Shown: piece after piece, positions 7,917-17,223 of the stretch
Layout: every line of letters begins with the position of its first letter
Numbering within the stretch: position 1 is the stretch's first letter
Origin: Sandaracinobacteroides sp041675905
GTDB lineage: Bacteria; Pseudomonadota; Alphaproteobacteria; Sphingomonadales; Sphingomonadaceae
Length of the DNA stretch: 64,000 nt
Reading direction: 5' to 3'
Assembly: GCA_041675905.1 (NCBI GenBank)
Contig: JBAYSX010000005.1
Location: 1-64,000 of the forward strand
Made by a program: the position numbers and the translations under genes
The notes under the pieces: model-generated
Told to the model about the DNA's origin: nothing
Seen by the model: the letters and a program-made list of their open reading frames with translations, nothing else
Database searches by the model: none

Positions 7917-8782
7917 AGCCCGCGCATATCGCCTTTCTGTTTCTGATCTGCCTGTTCTGGGCGGTGAACATGATCGCCATCAAGGAATCGGTGATGGCGT
8001 TCCAGCCGCTGTTGTCGGTGGCGCTGCGCTATGTCTTCGTGCTGCTGGTCTGCGCGCCTTTTCTGCGCATCGTGCCGGGGCGGATGACGATGCTGCTGAT
8101 ATCGGGCGTTGTCGCCGGCGCCCTGCAATTCGGACTGGGCGGCATCGCCTTTCATGCCGCCAACAATATTTCGGCGCTGGCCATTGCCGGCCAGTTGAGC
8201 GTACCGTTCAGCCTGCTGATGGCGGTATTCATCGAGAAGGAACGCATTTCCTGGCCGCGCATAACGGGCATTGTACTGGCGGTGACGGGCGTGATGCTGC
8301 TCGTCTTTGATCCGCGCATCGTCGAGGAACGTTTCGCCCTGCTGTTGATGGTATTGGTATCCTTGTGCTTTGCGGCAAGCAGCCTGATGTACCGTCGGCT
8401 GACCGGCGTTTCAGTCCTCAATATCTATGGCTGGCAGGCGGTGGTCAGCGTGCCGCTGCTGCTGGCCGGAAGCGCGCTGTTCGAGCCCGGCGCGATCGGC
8501 GCGATGGGCGACGCGCCTTTACCCGCCTGGGGCTGGGCGGTTTACAGCGCGGTATTCGCATCGATCGTTGGCCATGCCGGCATGGCGTGGTTGCTGCAAA
8601 AATACCCCGTCAGTATGATCACGCCTTTCACCCTGCCCGCACCGTTGCTCTCGGTTGTGGTCGCCAGCATCGCCTATCGAACGCCGATTACGCCCCTGAT
8701 GATCGTCGGCGGCATATTGACGTTGATCGGTGTGACCATCATCACCCTGCGCACCGCACGCCGCGTGGTCACCCCCCTGTGA
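7913..8782 (+). CDS. DMT superfamily (EamA) transporter
   Basis: 289 residues with about ten hydrophobic segments arranged as two EamA repeats (roughly residues 5-135 and 150-280). It starts KPAHIAFLFLICLFWAVNMI, typical of these inner-membrane exporters of amino acids or metabolites. The substrate cannot be predicted. It overlaps the DnaJ-like gene at its start and the amidase gene at its end (GTG inside the CTGTGA stop), so the four genes from 7.2 to 9.8 kb are probably one translation-coupled operon. Confidence 0.88.
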   Translation: MKPAHIAFLFLICLFWAVNMIAIKESVMAFQPLLSVALRYVFVLLVCAPFLRIVPGRMTMLLISGVVAGALQFGLGGIAFHAANNISALAIAGQLSVPFSLLMAVFIEKERISWPRITGIVLAVTGVMLLVFDPRIVEERFALLLMVLVSLCFAASSLMYRRLTGVSVLNIYGWQAVVSVPLLLAGSALFEPGAIGAMGDAPLPAWGWAVYSAVFASIVGHAGMAWLLQKYPVSMITPFTLPAPLLSVVVASIAYRTPITPLMIVGGILTLIGVTIITLRTARRVVTPL

Positions 8783-9489
8783 CCGGCATCCACTGGCGGC
8801 CATCGCCCAACCATGATGCGCGCGCACTGCCGGTCCGTTTTCTGCTGCTGCATTATACCGGCATGCCCAATACCGACGCAGCGCTCGAACGGTTGTGCGA
8901 TGCGCGAGCCAGGGTATCGGCGCATTATCTGATCGATGAACAGGGTGTCATCACGCAGATGGTGGCGGAAGAACGCCGCGCCTGGCATGCCGGTGTCGCG
9001 CGGTTTCGCGGCGTCACCGATATCAACAGCGCCTCCATCGGCATCGAACTGGCCAATCCTGGCCATGAATGGGGTTATCGGCCCTTTCCAGCCGCACAAA
9101 TGCAGACCTGTCTGCGTCTTGTCGCCGATATTTGCACCCGCCACCATATCGACCGCGCCGATGTGATCGGCCATGCCGATGTGGCGCCCGCCCGCAAACA
9201 GGATCCGGGAGAATATTTCGACTGGCCGCTTCTCGCCCGTTACAGACTGGCGCTGGCGCGGCCCACGCGACTGCTGGCCGATCCTTGCTGGCCGGATGCC
9301 GCATTTGGCCTCGCGCTTGAACGTTTCGGCTATGACATCAGCGATTTGCCCGCCGCCACCCGGGCATTCCAGCGACGTTTCCGGCCCGCCAGCCCTGACG
9401 GGATTATCGATGGCGAAACCCGCGCCATCCTGCTGACGTTACAGATCCTGGAAGAGGCGCGGCACCAGCAAGAAGGAGACAGGAGATGA
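8779..9489 (+). CDS. N-acetylmuramoyl-L-alanine amidase (AmpD-like) with peptidoglycan-binding domain
   Basis: 236 residues from the GTG at 8779, which overlaps the preceding stop. The Amidase_2 domain shows the zinc ligands in LLLHYTG and in GHADVAPARKQDPGEYFDW, and the central AHYLIDEQG strand. A C-terminal PG_binding_1-type helix bundle follows (RAFQRRFRPASPDGIIDGET). It cleaves the amide between MurNAc and the peptide stem, in cell-wall recycling (AmpD role) or remodelling. No signal peptide is visible from this start, favouring a cytoplasmic AmpD-type role. The frame stays open upstream, but that part is out-of-frame sequence of the transporter gene. Confidence 0.88.
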   Translation: MTGIHWRPSPNHDARALPVRFLLLHYTGMPNTDAALERLCDARARVSAHYLIDEQGVITQMVAEERRAWHAGVARFRGVTDINSASIGIELANPGHEWGYRPFPAAQMQTCLRLVADICTRHHIDRADVIGHADVAPARKQDPGEYFDWPLLARYRLALARPTRLLADPCWPDAAFGLALERFGYDISDLPAATRAFQRRFRPASPDGIIDGETRAILLTLQILEEARHQQEGDRR

Positions 9490-9776
9490 CCGCAAAACGA
9501 CTGGACCCGCCGGAACGGGAGACGGCACTGGCCAGTCTGCCGGCATGGCGCTACGATTCGGGGCGTGACGCCATTGTGCGCGATTTCAGTTTCGCGGACT
9601 TTGTCGGGGCCTTCGGTTTCATGGCAAAGGTGGCGCTGCTCGCCGAGCGCGCGAATCACCATCCCGAGTGGTCCAATATCTATGCCAATGTGTCGATCCT
9701 GTTGACCACCCATTCGGCCAACGGTCTGTCCGAACTGGATATTGCGCTGGCGCGCGAGATCGACAGGCTGATCTAG
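9486..9776 (+). CDS. phhB: 4a-hydroxytetrahydrobiopterin (pterin-4a-carbinolamine) dehydratase
   Basis: 96 residues, standard length. The PCD/DCoH motif ERANHHPEWSNIYANVSI contains the catalytic His pair, followed by LTTHSANGLSELDIALAREID. It dehydrates 4a-hydroxy-tetrahydropterin to recycle the cofactor of phenylalanine hydroxylase; in organisms without that enzyme it may serve molybdopterin or folate-related steps. It starts with an AGGAGAC-ATGA overlap on the amidase stop and ends four bases into the convergent mnmC stop. Confidence 0.92.
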   Translation: MTAKRLDPPERETALASLPAWRYDSGRDAIVRDFSFADFVGAFGFMAKVALLAERANHHPEWSNIYANVSILLTTHSANGLSELDIALAREIDRLI

Positions 9777-11524
9777 AGCAGCCGCCAGGGGTCAACCAGC
9801 AATGCCAGATCGCGGGGCAGGGGCGACGGACATCCAAGCGCCATGGCGGCGACATGTGCGGCAAGCAGCGGGGCCAGCGCGAAACCGCGCCCGCCCAGCC
9901 CCGTCAGCACATAACACCCGTCCCCCAGGTGCCCGGCAACCGGGCGGGTGTCGCGCGGGGCAACGCGAACCCCGGCGCTGCCGGATAACGGTACGGTCCG
10001 CAATTGTTCCGCCAGGGACGGACGCATCACCGCAAGCTCCGCCAGATTGCGCTCATGGTCGGTATCCCGAAGGCCCGCATCGGAATCATCCCGGTCGTGC
10101 GTTGCGCCAAACAGCAGACCGGTAGCGGTCGGGATGCAATAATGACCCCAGGTGGCCGGCGTACCGCTGAAAGGCACGTCGGCGAAACTCGCCTGACCGC
10201 GAATCTGACGAAGCGGCAGACCGGTCAACTCCGTTGTGCCCGCGCCCGCAGCGACAACCAGAATATCCGCTTCGCCCGCCATTGCGCCGCCCGAAAACAG
10301 CTTCCAGCCGCCACCCGCACGCGCCTCTACCGCATCAATGCGTCGGTCGACCGGTTCCCGCAGCAACCATGCCCGGCGCAATTCGGCGGGTGCGATGGTC
10401 AACGCCTCCGGCATCCACAATCCGGGCGGAGAGGCAGATTCACTGCAACGGAACGCGACATCGGCCGCATCCAGCGGTTGCAGCGCATCGCGGTCGAACA
10501 GGGGAGAGGCAGCAGCGGTGGCGAAACGTGCCGCATCGCGCTCCGTCACCTCCAGCCGGATTGCGCCTTCGGCCAGAAGCGCCCGCGGCGCAGTCTCCCG
10601 GACCAGATCGACGGCATGGCGAAACGCCTGGGCATAAAGCATCGCCGGCGCGCCCCCGCCCGCGTCGATGCGGGGAGACAATAACGCCGCCGGATTGCCG
10701 GACGCCATCGACCCGGACGCATAGACACGGGCTTCCACACCCAGTCGCCGGAAGGCCAACGCCAGCGCCGCACCGGAAACGCCCGCGCCAATGATGGCGA
10801 CCACGGGCACGGGCCGCTCCTCCATGCTACCCGGAAACCGCGCTTCCAGCCGTTGTCGCTTGCGACCGAACCCCGGCAACCGCTCTACGGCAAAGCCATG
10901 GGCCGCAAGCCCTCGCCGCACATCGCCCGCCACCGTATAGGTGGCCAGCCGTCCACCGGGGGCCGTATGCGCTGCCACCGCGGCCAGCACCGGTTCGCTC
11001 CACATCGCCGGATTACGGGCTGGCGCGAAGCCGTCGAGAAACCAGGCGTCGGCGCGGCCATCCCATGCCGCCAGCGCCGGCTCTGCTTCCATGATCGCCA
11101 GATCGAGCGTCGCATGCAATTCCGGCCATGCAATGCGGTGCAAGCCACGCGCCCCATCCGGCCAATGGCGGAGCAAGGGTTGTGCCAGATCGGCCAGTTC
11201 GGGAAAAGTCGCCAGCGCCCGCTTGATATCCGCAGCCGCCAGCGGAAAACCCTCCACCGAAAACAGCTGCAAATACCCATCCGCCGGGCGCGTATCGCGC
11301 CATAGCGCCAGCGTCGCCAGCATATTCAGGCCCGAACCAAAGCCCAGCTCGGCGACGCTGAAATGCCGGCGATTCCGCCACGCATCGGGCAGGCCGCAAC
11401 CGGCCAGAAACACCGTCCGCGTTTCCGCCAGCCCGCCATCAGTCGAGAAATAAATGTCGCCAAAACGGGCGGAACGCAGGATGCCGGCGGAAAATTCCGC
11501 CTGCGGATCGGTGGAAACAGGCAT
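9773..11524 (-). CDS. mnmC: Bifunctional tRNA (mnm5s2U34) methyltransferase/FAD-dependent oxidoreductase MnmC
   Basis: 583 residues from ATG 11524. The N-terminal half is a DUF752-type methyltransferase (FSVAELGFGSGLNMLATLAL, then FPLAAADIKRALATFPELA, and DAWFLDGFAPARNPAMW). The C-terminal half is a DAO-type FAD domain (VVAIIGAGVSGAALALAFRR, ending in the GLGGRGFALAPLLA flavin-site motif). It finishes modification of the wobble uridine: the oxidoreductase removes the carboxymethyl group and the methyltransferase adds methyl. The frame extends 44 codons further upstream but that part has no family similarity and overlaps the divergent CYTH gene, so the internal Met was chosen. Confidence 0.92.
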   Translation of the reverse strand: MPVSTDPQAEFSAGILRSARFGDIYFSTDGGLAETRTVFLAGCGLPDAWRNRRHFSVAELGFGSGLNMLATLALWRDTRPADGYLQLFSVEGFPLAAADIKRALATFPELADLAQPLLRHWPDGARGLHRIAWPELHATLDLAIMEAEPALAAWDGRADAWFLDGFAPARNPAMWSEPVLAAVAAHTAPGGRLATYTVAGDVRRGLAAHGFAVERLPGFGRKRQRLEARFPGSMEERPVPVVAIIGAGVSGAALALAFRRLGVEARVYASGSMASGNPAALLSPRIDAGGGAPAMLYAQAFRHAVDLVRETAPRALLAEGAIRLEVTERDAARFATAAASPLFDRDALQPLDAADVAFRCSESASPPGLWMPEALTIAPAELRRAWLLREPVDRRIDAVEARAGGGWKLFSGGAMAGEADILVVAAGAGTTELTGLPLRQIRGQASFADVPFSGTPATWGHYCIPTATGLLFGATHDRDDSDAGLRDTDHERNLAELAVMRPSLAEQLRTVPLSGSAGVRVAPRDTRPVAGHLGDGCYVLTGLGGRGFALAPLLAAHVAAMALGCPSPLPRDLALLVDPWRLL

Positions 11525-11597
11525 GGATCGCCTGTAGCAAAGCCGGGCGGCAAGGGATATAAAGCTATGGTCCGTAAAATTGCTCCGGGGGTATTCC

Positions 11598-13091
11598 GTG
11601 CCGGGTCCACTTGAAGTCGAACTCAAACTGGAACTGGCCCCCGAAGATATGGGCAAGGTGCTGGCGTCGGTCCGTTCGCCCGGCGCGTCAGATCGTCCGA
11701 AGAATCTGGACTCTGTTTATTTCGACACGGCGGCGCATGATCTCGACAACGCCGGCTTCACCTTGCGCGTTCGCCATATCGGCAACAGGAAAATCCAGAC
11801 GATCAAGGCGAGCGCCAGTGGCGCCGCCGGTTTGCTCGTCCGCCCTGAATGGGAATATCCGATCGATAGCGACCGCCCGACCTACGACGTTCCCGATTGC
11901 CCGCTGCCCGACGCAGTGCCCGCGGCAACCCTGGATGCCATCGCGCCGATCTTCCACAGCATCGTGAGCCGCCGTACATTCGATGTCACCGAAGGCGAGA
12001 GCCAGATCGAGGTTGCGGCGGATACCGGCGAAATCACCGCCGGCGGAACAAGCGTACCCGTCAGCGAACTTGAACTCGAACTGAAATCCGGCGCTCCGCA
12101 GGATTTGTTCACGCTGGCACGCAAGCTGGACGCCGTCGCGCCCGTCCGTCTCGGGGTGCTGACCAAGCCCGAACGGGGCTATCGCCTGTCAGGGTCGCGT
12201 GCGGGCCGGGCCGAGAAAGCCGCGGACCTCGATCTTGATCCCGCGATGCCCGCGGCGGCGGCGTTCGAGGCTATCGCCCACAACTGTATCCGCCAGTTTC
12301 GCCTGAACGAAGCCCTGCTGATGACGGAGGATCGCGCCAGCGCCGTGCACCAGGCGCGCGTGGCTCTGCGGCGACTGCGTTCGGCATTTACATTATTCCG
12401 CCCGATGCTGCGGGACGATCTCTACCAGCATCTGAAAGATGAATTGCGCTGGCTGGCGGGAAGTCTGGGGGATGCGCGCGATCTTGATGTGTTGATCCCG
12501 CGCATTACCGACAAGGCTCTGTCGGCCCGGCTGGAAAAGGCGCGTCAACAGGCCTATGCCGCCGCACGTCAGGCCCTCGCATCACCACGGGCGCGGGGGC
12601 TGATGCTCGATCTGGCCGAATGGCTGGCGCTGGGGGACTGGCGCATCGATCCGGCCAATCCGGCGCTCCCCGAACAATCGATTGCAGAGCGTGCGGCTGA
12701 AATTCTTGACAAACATTTCAAGCGCATAACGCGTGACGGCGAAAATCTCGCCAGCCTCGACGATGAAGCCCGCCACGAAGTTCGCATCGACGCCAAGAAA
12801 CTGCGCTATGCTGCGGAATTTTTCACCGGGCTATTCCAGGAGGAGCGTAGTGTCCGGCGCGCGACGGCCTTTCTGGCCGCACTGAAAGAATTGCAACAGC
12901 ATCTGGGCGATCTGAACGACATGGCCACCGCCCCCGCGACGCTGGGCGCCCTTGGGCTCAACGCCAAAACCATCGATCAGCTCATCGACCACAAGGACCG
13001 CGAAAAGCTGCTTGAAAACGCCGAACAGGCCTGGGAGCAACTCGTCGATGTCAAACGTTTCTGGAAACAGGCCGCCAAAACGACAAAATAG
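11598..13091 (+). CDS. CYTH and CHAD domain-containing protein
   Basis: About 497 residues. The N-terminal CYTH (triphosphate tunnel) domain begins with the ExExK motif (LEVELKLEL) and alternates charged strands (RVRHIGNRKIQTIKA, EWEYPID, ELELELKSGA). The C-terminal CHAD helical domain has the conserved histidines in VHQARVALRRLRSAFTLF and DEARHEVRIDAKKLRYAAEFF. CYTH domains hydrolyse or bind triphosphates or inorganic tripolyphosphate, and CHAD domains bind polyphosphate, so a polyphosphate-linked role is likely. GTG 11598 follows a GGGGG box by six bases; the upstream TTG at 11580 is possible but has no ribosome site. Divergent from mnmC. Confidence 0.88.
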   Translation: MPGPLEVELKLELAPEDMGKVLASVRSPGASDRPKNLDSVYFDTAAHDLDNAGFTLRVRHIGNRKIQTIKASASGAAGLLVRPEWEYPIDSDRPTYDVPDCPLPDAVPAATLDAIAPIFHSIVSRRTFDVTEGESQIEVAADTGEITAGGTSVPVSELELELKSGAPQDLFTLARKLDAVAPVRLGVLTKPERGYRLSGSRAGRAEKAADLDLDPAMPAAAAFEAIAHNCIRQFRLNEALLMTEDRASAVHQARVALRRLRSAFTLFRPMLRDDLYQHLKDELRWLAGSLGDARDLDVLIPRITDKALSARLEKARQQAYAAARQALASPRARGLMLDLAEWLALGDWRIDPANPALPEQSIAERAAEILDKHFKRITRDGENLASLDDEARHEVRIDAKKLRYAAEFFTGLFQEERSVRRATAFLAALKELQQHLGDLNDMATAPATLGALGLNAKTIDQLIDHKDREKLLENAEQAWEQLVDVKRFWKQAAKTTK

Positions 13092-13169
13092 CGTCGATTT
13101 GGCCGTTTTACCGCACCGTTCCCGCCTTCTCCCCTTGGCGACACGGACGACAATCGCTAACAGTCGGAA

Positions 13170-13871
13170 ATGCAACCCGTGGGTTTTTCCAGTCAACGCG
13201 CGGTAAAGATCGCGCCCTCCATCCTCTCCGCCGATTTTGCGCGCCTTGGCGAAGAAGTCCGCGCCATCGACGCCGCAGGCGCCGATTATATCCATATCGA
13301 TGTAATGGATGGGCATTTCGTGCCTAACCTCACCATTGGTCCGATGGTGGTGAAGGCGCTGCGACCGCATACGGCGAAGCCCTTCGATGTGCATCTGATG
13401 GTTTCCCCCGTCGATGCGCTGGTCGAAGCCTTCGCCGAAGCCGGCGCGGATATTCTGTCCGTCCATCCGGAATCGGGGCCGCATCTGCATCGCACGCTGA
13501 TGCGCATCAAGGCGCTGGGCAGGAAAGCCGGTGTCGTGCTTAATCCGGCAACGCCCGTCGCCATGGTCGAACCGGTGATGGATCTGGCCGATCTGATTCT
13601 CGTCATGTCGGTGAATCCCGGCTTTGGCGGGCAGAGCTTCATTGAATCCAGCCTGCCGAAAATCGCGAAGTTGCGGCAATTGATCGAGCTTTCCGGTCGC
13701 GAAATCGACCTGGAGGTCGATGGCGGCGTCGATCAGACCAATGCCGCCCGGATCATCGCTGCCGGAGCCGATGTGCTGGTCGCCGGCACCGCTACTTTCC
13801 GGGGCGGAAACGCCGCCTATGCCAATAATATCGCCGCGTTGCGCGGCCAGACCGGGGAGAATCATGGCTGA
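13170..13871 (+). CDS. rpe: Ribulose-phosphate 3-epimerase
   Basis: 233 residues, complete. Signature motifs of the TIM barrel: VKIAPSILSADFARLGEEV, HIDVMDGHFVPNLTIGP (catalytic Asp and metal His), DVHLMV, VMSVNPGFGGQSF and LEVDGGVD. It interconverts ribulose 5-phosphate and xylulose 5-phosphate in the pentose phosphate pathway. The heparinase-like gene starts eight bases before its stop, so the two are translation-coupled, and purH follows: a rpe-heparinase-purH arrangement. Confidence 0.96.
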   Translation: MQPVGFSSQRAVKIAPSILSADFARLGEEVRAIDAAGADYIHIDVMDGHFVPNLTIGPMVVKALRPHTAKPFDVHLMVSPVDALVEAFAEAGADILSVHPESGPHLHRTLMRIKALGRKAGVVLNPATPVAMVEPVMDLADLILVMSVNPGFGGQSFIESSLPKIAKLRQLIELSGREIDLEVDGGVDQTNAARIIAAGADVLVAGTATFRGGNAAYANNIAALRGQTGENHG

Positions 13872-15627
13872 TAACAGCCTGCCCGAAGGCGATGCGCTGC
13901 GGCTGACCCGTGATCTCGGGGATCGCGGACCATCGCTGGCAGAACGGCTTTCGGAACGGCTGGACCGGCTGTCCTTCGCTTCTCCGTGGCACAGGATGCG
14001 GTTGCAGGGGCGCTTTCCGCTGAAACTGCTGGCGGTGCCGACCGACCCGATTCCCGGCGATCCTGAAACGGGCGCAAGGCTGAAGGCGGGGAAACTGGAA
14101 TATGCCGGCTATGGCGCCCGTATGGACAATGGCCGTCTGGATGATCCCGCCGCCCCCGTTTTCTGGCACGATCAGGTGCATGGCTGGGGCTGGCTGCGCG
14201 ACGCAGCCGCCGCGGGGCCGTCAACCCGCACCGAATCGACCCGGATCGAAGGGCTGGCGCGGCGCTGGCTCGCGCGCTTCCATAACTATGATGAAATAGC
14301 CTGGGCGCCCGCCCGCACCGGACGGCGTATCATGATGGCCATCACCTATGCGCCGCTGGTGATGCCTGGCCACGATCATATCCACCGCTCCGCCGTGCTG
14401 AATGGCATCGCGCGCTGGGCGCGCCATCTGGATCGCGCCGCCCCGCGCGTGCCGCCGGGCACGGATCGCGCCGAAGCCGCCGCCGGTCTGCTGGCCGCCG
14501 CCCTGTTGTTGCCGAGTGGTGACGAACGGCGGGTGCGGGCGGAAGCGCTGCTGGCGGACACATTGGGACGGATCGTCCATCAGGATGGGTCGGTGGTCAC
14601 GCGCTCACCGCTGGAACTGGCGCAAGGCGGCGATTTGTTGCTGTTCCTCTCGGCCTTTTACAAGGCCCGCGCCCAGCGTCCCCCGGCGTGGATGGACGAA
14701 ACGCGCAGACATATGCGCAATGCCCTTACGGGCCTTGCCATGGGCGATGGCCTGCCCGGCCCGTGGCATGGCGGTCAGCCAACCCTTGCGATGATGGAAC
14801 GGCTTGGCGCGACCCCGGTCAGCGCCGACGCCCGGCCCGGACGCGATTCCGGCTATCAGCGGCTGGCCGCGGGCCAGACCATCCTCGTGATGGATGCCGG
14901 CCCGCCGCCGCCGGCCAGGCTGTCAGATACGGCGCATGCTTCCACACTGGCGATCATGATGAGCGACGGCAAACAACCGCTGATCGTCAGCTGCGGCAGC
15001 GGAACGGCGGCGGAACCCTTGCCTTCTGAATTGCAGCTGGGCCTGCGTTCGACTGCCGGACACAGCACGCTGGTGCTGGCGGACAGCAATTCCAGCCGGC
15101 TGGCCGATGGCGGGCCGCGCAAGCTTGGCGGCGTGCAGGAAGTGCTGGTCGAAACCCGTGCGTCCGGTGATGGGCAATGGCTGGAAGCGCAGCATGACGG
15201 CTATCGCAAGCGTTTCGGCGTCCAGCATCTGCGGCGGCTGTATCTGTCGCCCGACGGTCAGGATTTGCGTGGCGAGGATGTGTTGCTTCCTGCCAGCCAT
15301 GGCCTCACCCGGCTGGGGCGCACCGACGCGCTGGATGTCGTCGTCCGCTTTCATCTCGGCCCTGGTTGTTCGGCCACCGGCACCCAGGATGGCAGTGGCG
15401 CGCTGATCAGCCTGCCGGTATCAAAAAACGGCAGAACGGCGGAAAAATCCGCCTGGGCCTTCCGCGCCAGCTTCAATTCGGCACCCGGGCGCATCAGCAT
15501 CGAGCCAAGCATCCTGATCGACGCCAATGGACAGGCGCAGGATATTCAGCAAATTGTGCTCGCCACAAAGGCCGGGCCAGGGGTACAGGCCAGCATCGGC
15601 TGGAGCTTCCGCCGGCAGGGCAAATAA
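13864..15627 (+). CDS. Heparinase II/III family protein
   Basis: 587 residues from ATG 13864 inside the end of rpe. An N-terminal alpha-helical toroid (RRWLARFHNYDEIAWAPARTGRRIM, HDHIHRSAVLNGIARWARHLDRA) is followed by a C-terminal beta-sandwich heparinase_II_III region (SGYQRLAAGQTILVMDAG, STAGHSTLVLADSNSSRL, YRKRFGVQHLRRLYLSPDG). Family enzymes are polysaccharide lyases, but the members embedded between rpe and purH lack a signal peptide, and no substrate is established for them. This protein also shows no signal peptide, so a cytoplasmic or unconventional role is likely. Confidence 0.85.
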   Translation: MADNSLPEGDALRLTRDLGDRGPSLAERLSERLDRLSFASPWHRMRLQGRFPLKLLAVPTDPIPGDPETGARLKAGKLEYAGYGARMDNGRLDDPAAPVFWHDQVHGWGWLRDAAAAGPSTRTESTRIEGLARRWLARFHNYDEIAWAPARTGRRIMMAITYAPLVMPGHDHIHRSAVLNGIARWARHLDRAAPRVPPGTDRAEAAAGLLAAALLLPSGDERRVRAEALLADTLGRIVHQDGSVVTRSPLELAQGGDLLLFLSAFYKARAQRPPAWMDETRRHMRNALTGLAMGDGLPGPWHGGQPTLAMMERLGATPVSADARPGRDSGYQRLAAGQTILVMDAGPPPPARLSDTAHASTLAIMMSDGKQPLIVSCGSGTAAEPLPSELQLGLRSTAGHSTLVLADSNSSRLADGGPRKLGGVQEVLVETRASGDGQWLEAQHDGYRKRFGVQHLRRLYLSPDGQDLRGEDVLLPASHGLTRLGRTDALDVVVRFHLGPGCSATGTQDGSGALISLPVSKNGRTAEKSAWAFRASFNSAPGRISIEPSILIDANGQAQDIQQIVLATKAGPGVQASIGWSFRRQGK

Positions 15628-15642
15628 TCTTATATCAGGAAA

Positions 15643-17223
15643 ATGGAATTGACCGACTTCATACCGATCCGGCGGGCATTGCTGTCCGTTTCTGACAAGA
15701 ACGGACTCGTCGAATTTGCAACCGCACTCGCCGGCCATGGCGTCGAACTGCTGTCGACCGGAGGAACGGCGGCGGCGCTGCGTGCGGCTGGGCTCACCGT
15801 GATCGACGTATCCGAACATACCGGCTTTCCCGAAATGATGGATGGCCGGCTGAAGACGCTGCATCCAAAGGTACATGGCGGGCTGCTGGTGCTGCGCGAC
15901 GACGCGGCCCATCAGGCGTCGGCAAGCGAACATGGTATCGCGCCCATCGATCTTGTCGTTATCAACCTCTATCCGTTCGAGGCGACGGTCGCCGCAGGGA
16001 AGCCGCGCCCGGACATCATCGAAAATATCGACATCGGCGGACCGGCGATGGTGCGCTCTGCCGCCAAGAATCACGCGTTCGTCGCCTGCGTAACCGACGT
16101 TGCCGATTATGCCGCACTCACCGATGAACTGGCCGCAAACGGTGGCGCGCTCGGGCTTGCCACCCGGCGACGGCTGGCGGCGAAAGCATTCCAGACGACC
16201 GCCGCCTATGACAGCGCCATTGCATCCTGGTTCGGCTTTACCGATCAGGGCGAAAGCTTCCCCGGGAAACTGCCGCTCAGCCTCACCCGCGTGTCCGAAC
16301 TGCGCTATGGCGAAAACCCGCACCAGCAGGCGGCGCTCTATCGGCTGCCGGGCGCGCCCGAAGGCATCGTCGGCGCGGAACTGGTGCAGGGCAAGCCGCT
16401 TTCCTACAATAACATCAACGATGCCGATGGCGCGCTGGCGCTGATCGCGGAATTTCGCGACGCGCGGCCTTCGGTCGCCATTATCAAACATGCCAACCCC
16501 TGCGGCGTTGCCCAGGCGGACACCCTCGCAGAGGCCTATCGCGCCGCGAAGGCGACCGACCCGGTTTCGGCTTTTGGCGGCATCATCGCGCTGAACCAGC
16601 CGCTGGACGCACCCACCGCCGAGGCGATCACCGAAATCTTCACCGAAGTCATCATCGCGCCGGCAGCGGACGAAGCCGCCCGCGCCATCATCGCGAAAAA
16701 GGCCAATCTGCGCCTGCTGCTCTGCCCGCTGCCGGACCCGGAACGTGAAGGCCTGATATTCCGTTCCGTATCGGGGGGGGCGCTGGTGCAATCGCGCGAC
16801 AACCGGCTGCTGGCCGAGGCACGCGTCGTGACGAAACGGCAACCGACCGAACGCGAACTGGCCGATTTGCATTTCGCCTGGATCATCGCCCGCCATGTGA
16901 AATCCAACGCCATCGTCTATGCGAAGGATAGCGCCACCGCCGGGATCGGCGCGGGGCAGATGAGCCGCGTGGACAGTTGCCGCATCGCCGCGATCAAGGC
17001 CAAAGACGCCGCTGCCGAAGGCGCGCAACCGGCCACCATCGGCAGCGCGGTCGCATCGGATGCCTTCTTCCCCTTCGCCGACGGACTGATCGCGGCGGCG
17101 GAAGCGGGTGCGACAGCGGTAATCCAGCCGGGCGGCTCGATGCGGGATGCGGAAGTCATCGCCGCGGCCGACGAACATGGGCTGGCCATGTTGTTCACCG
17201 GGATCAGGCACTTCAACCATTGA
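15643..17223 (+). CDS. purH: Bifunctional AICAR transformylase/IMP cyclohydrolase
   Basis: 526 residues, normal length. The N-terminal MGS-like IMP cyclohydrolase domain (RRALLSVSDKNGLVEFA, LLSTGGTAAALR, GGLLVLRDD) precedes the AICARFT domain (LRYGENPHQQAALY, NPCGVAQ, DPVSAFGGIIALN, VQSRDNRLL, KSNAIVYAKD, GAGQMSRVDS). It performs the last two steps of purine synthesis, AICAR to IMP, using 10-formyltetrahydrofolate. The stop overlaps the TTG start of the next transporter gene. Confidence 0.97.
   Translation: MELTDFIPIRRALLSVSDKNGLVEFATALAGHGVELLSTGGTAAALRAAGLTVIDVSEHTGFPEMMDGRLKTLHPKVHGGLLVLRDDAAHQASASEHGIAPIDLVVINLYPFEATVAAGKPRPDIIENIDIGGPAMVRSAAKNHAFVACVTDVADYAALTDELAANGGALGLATRRRLAAKAFQTTAAYDSAIASWFGFTDQGESFPGKLPLSLTRVSELRYGENPHQQAALYRLPGAPEGIVGAELVQGKPLSYNNINDADGALALIAEFRDARPSVAIIKHANPCGVAQADTLAEAYRAAKATDPVSAFGGIIALNQPLDAPTAEAITEIFTEVIIAPAADEAARAIIAKKANLRLLLCPLPDPEREGLIFRSVSGGALVQSRDNRLLAEARVVTKRQPTERELADLHFAWIIARHVKSNAIVYAKDSATAGIGAGQMSRVDSCRIAAIKAKDAAAEGAQPATIGSAVASDAFFPFADGLIAAAEAGATAVIQPGGSMRDAEVIAAADEHGLAMLFTGIRHFNH

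Noticed and set aside
12831..13865. Minus-strand 344-codon frame opposite rpe
   Set aside because: It is antisense to the clearly recognisable rpe and the end of the CYTH-CHAD gene.
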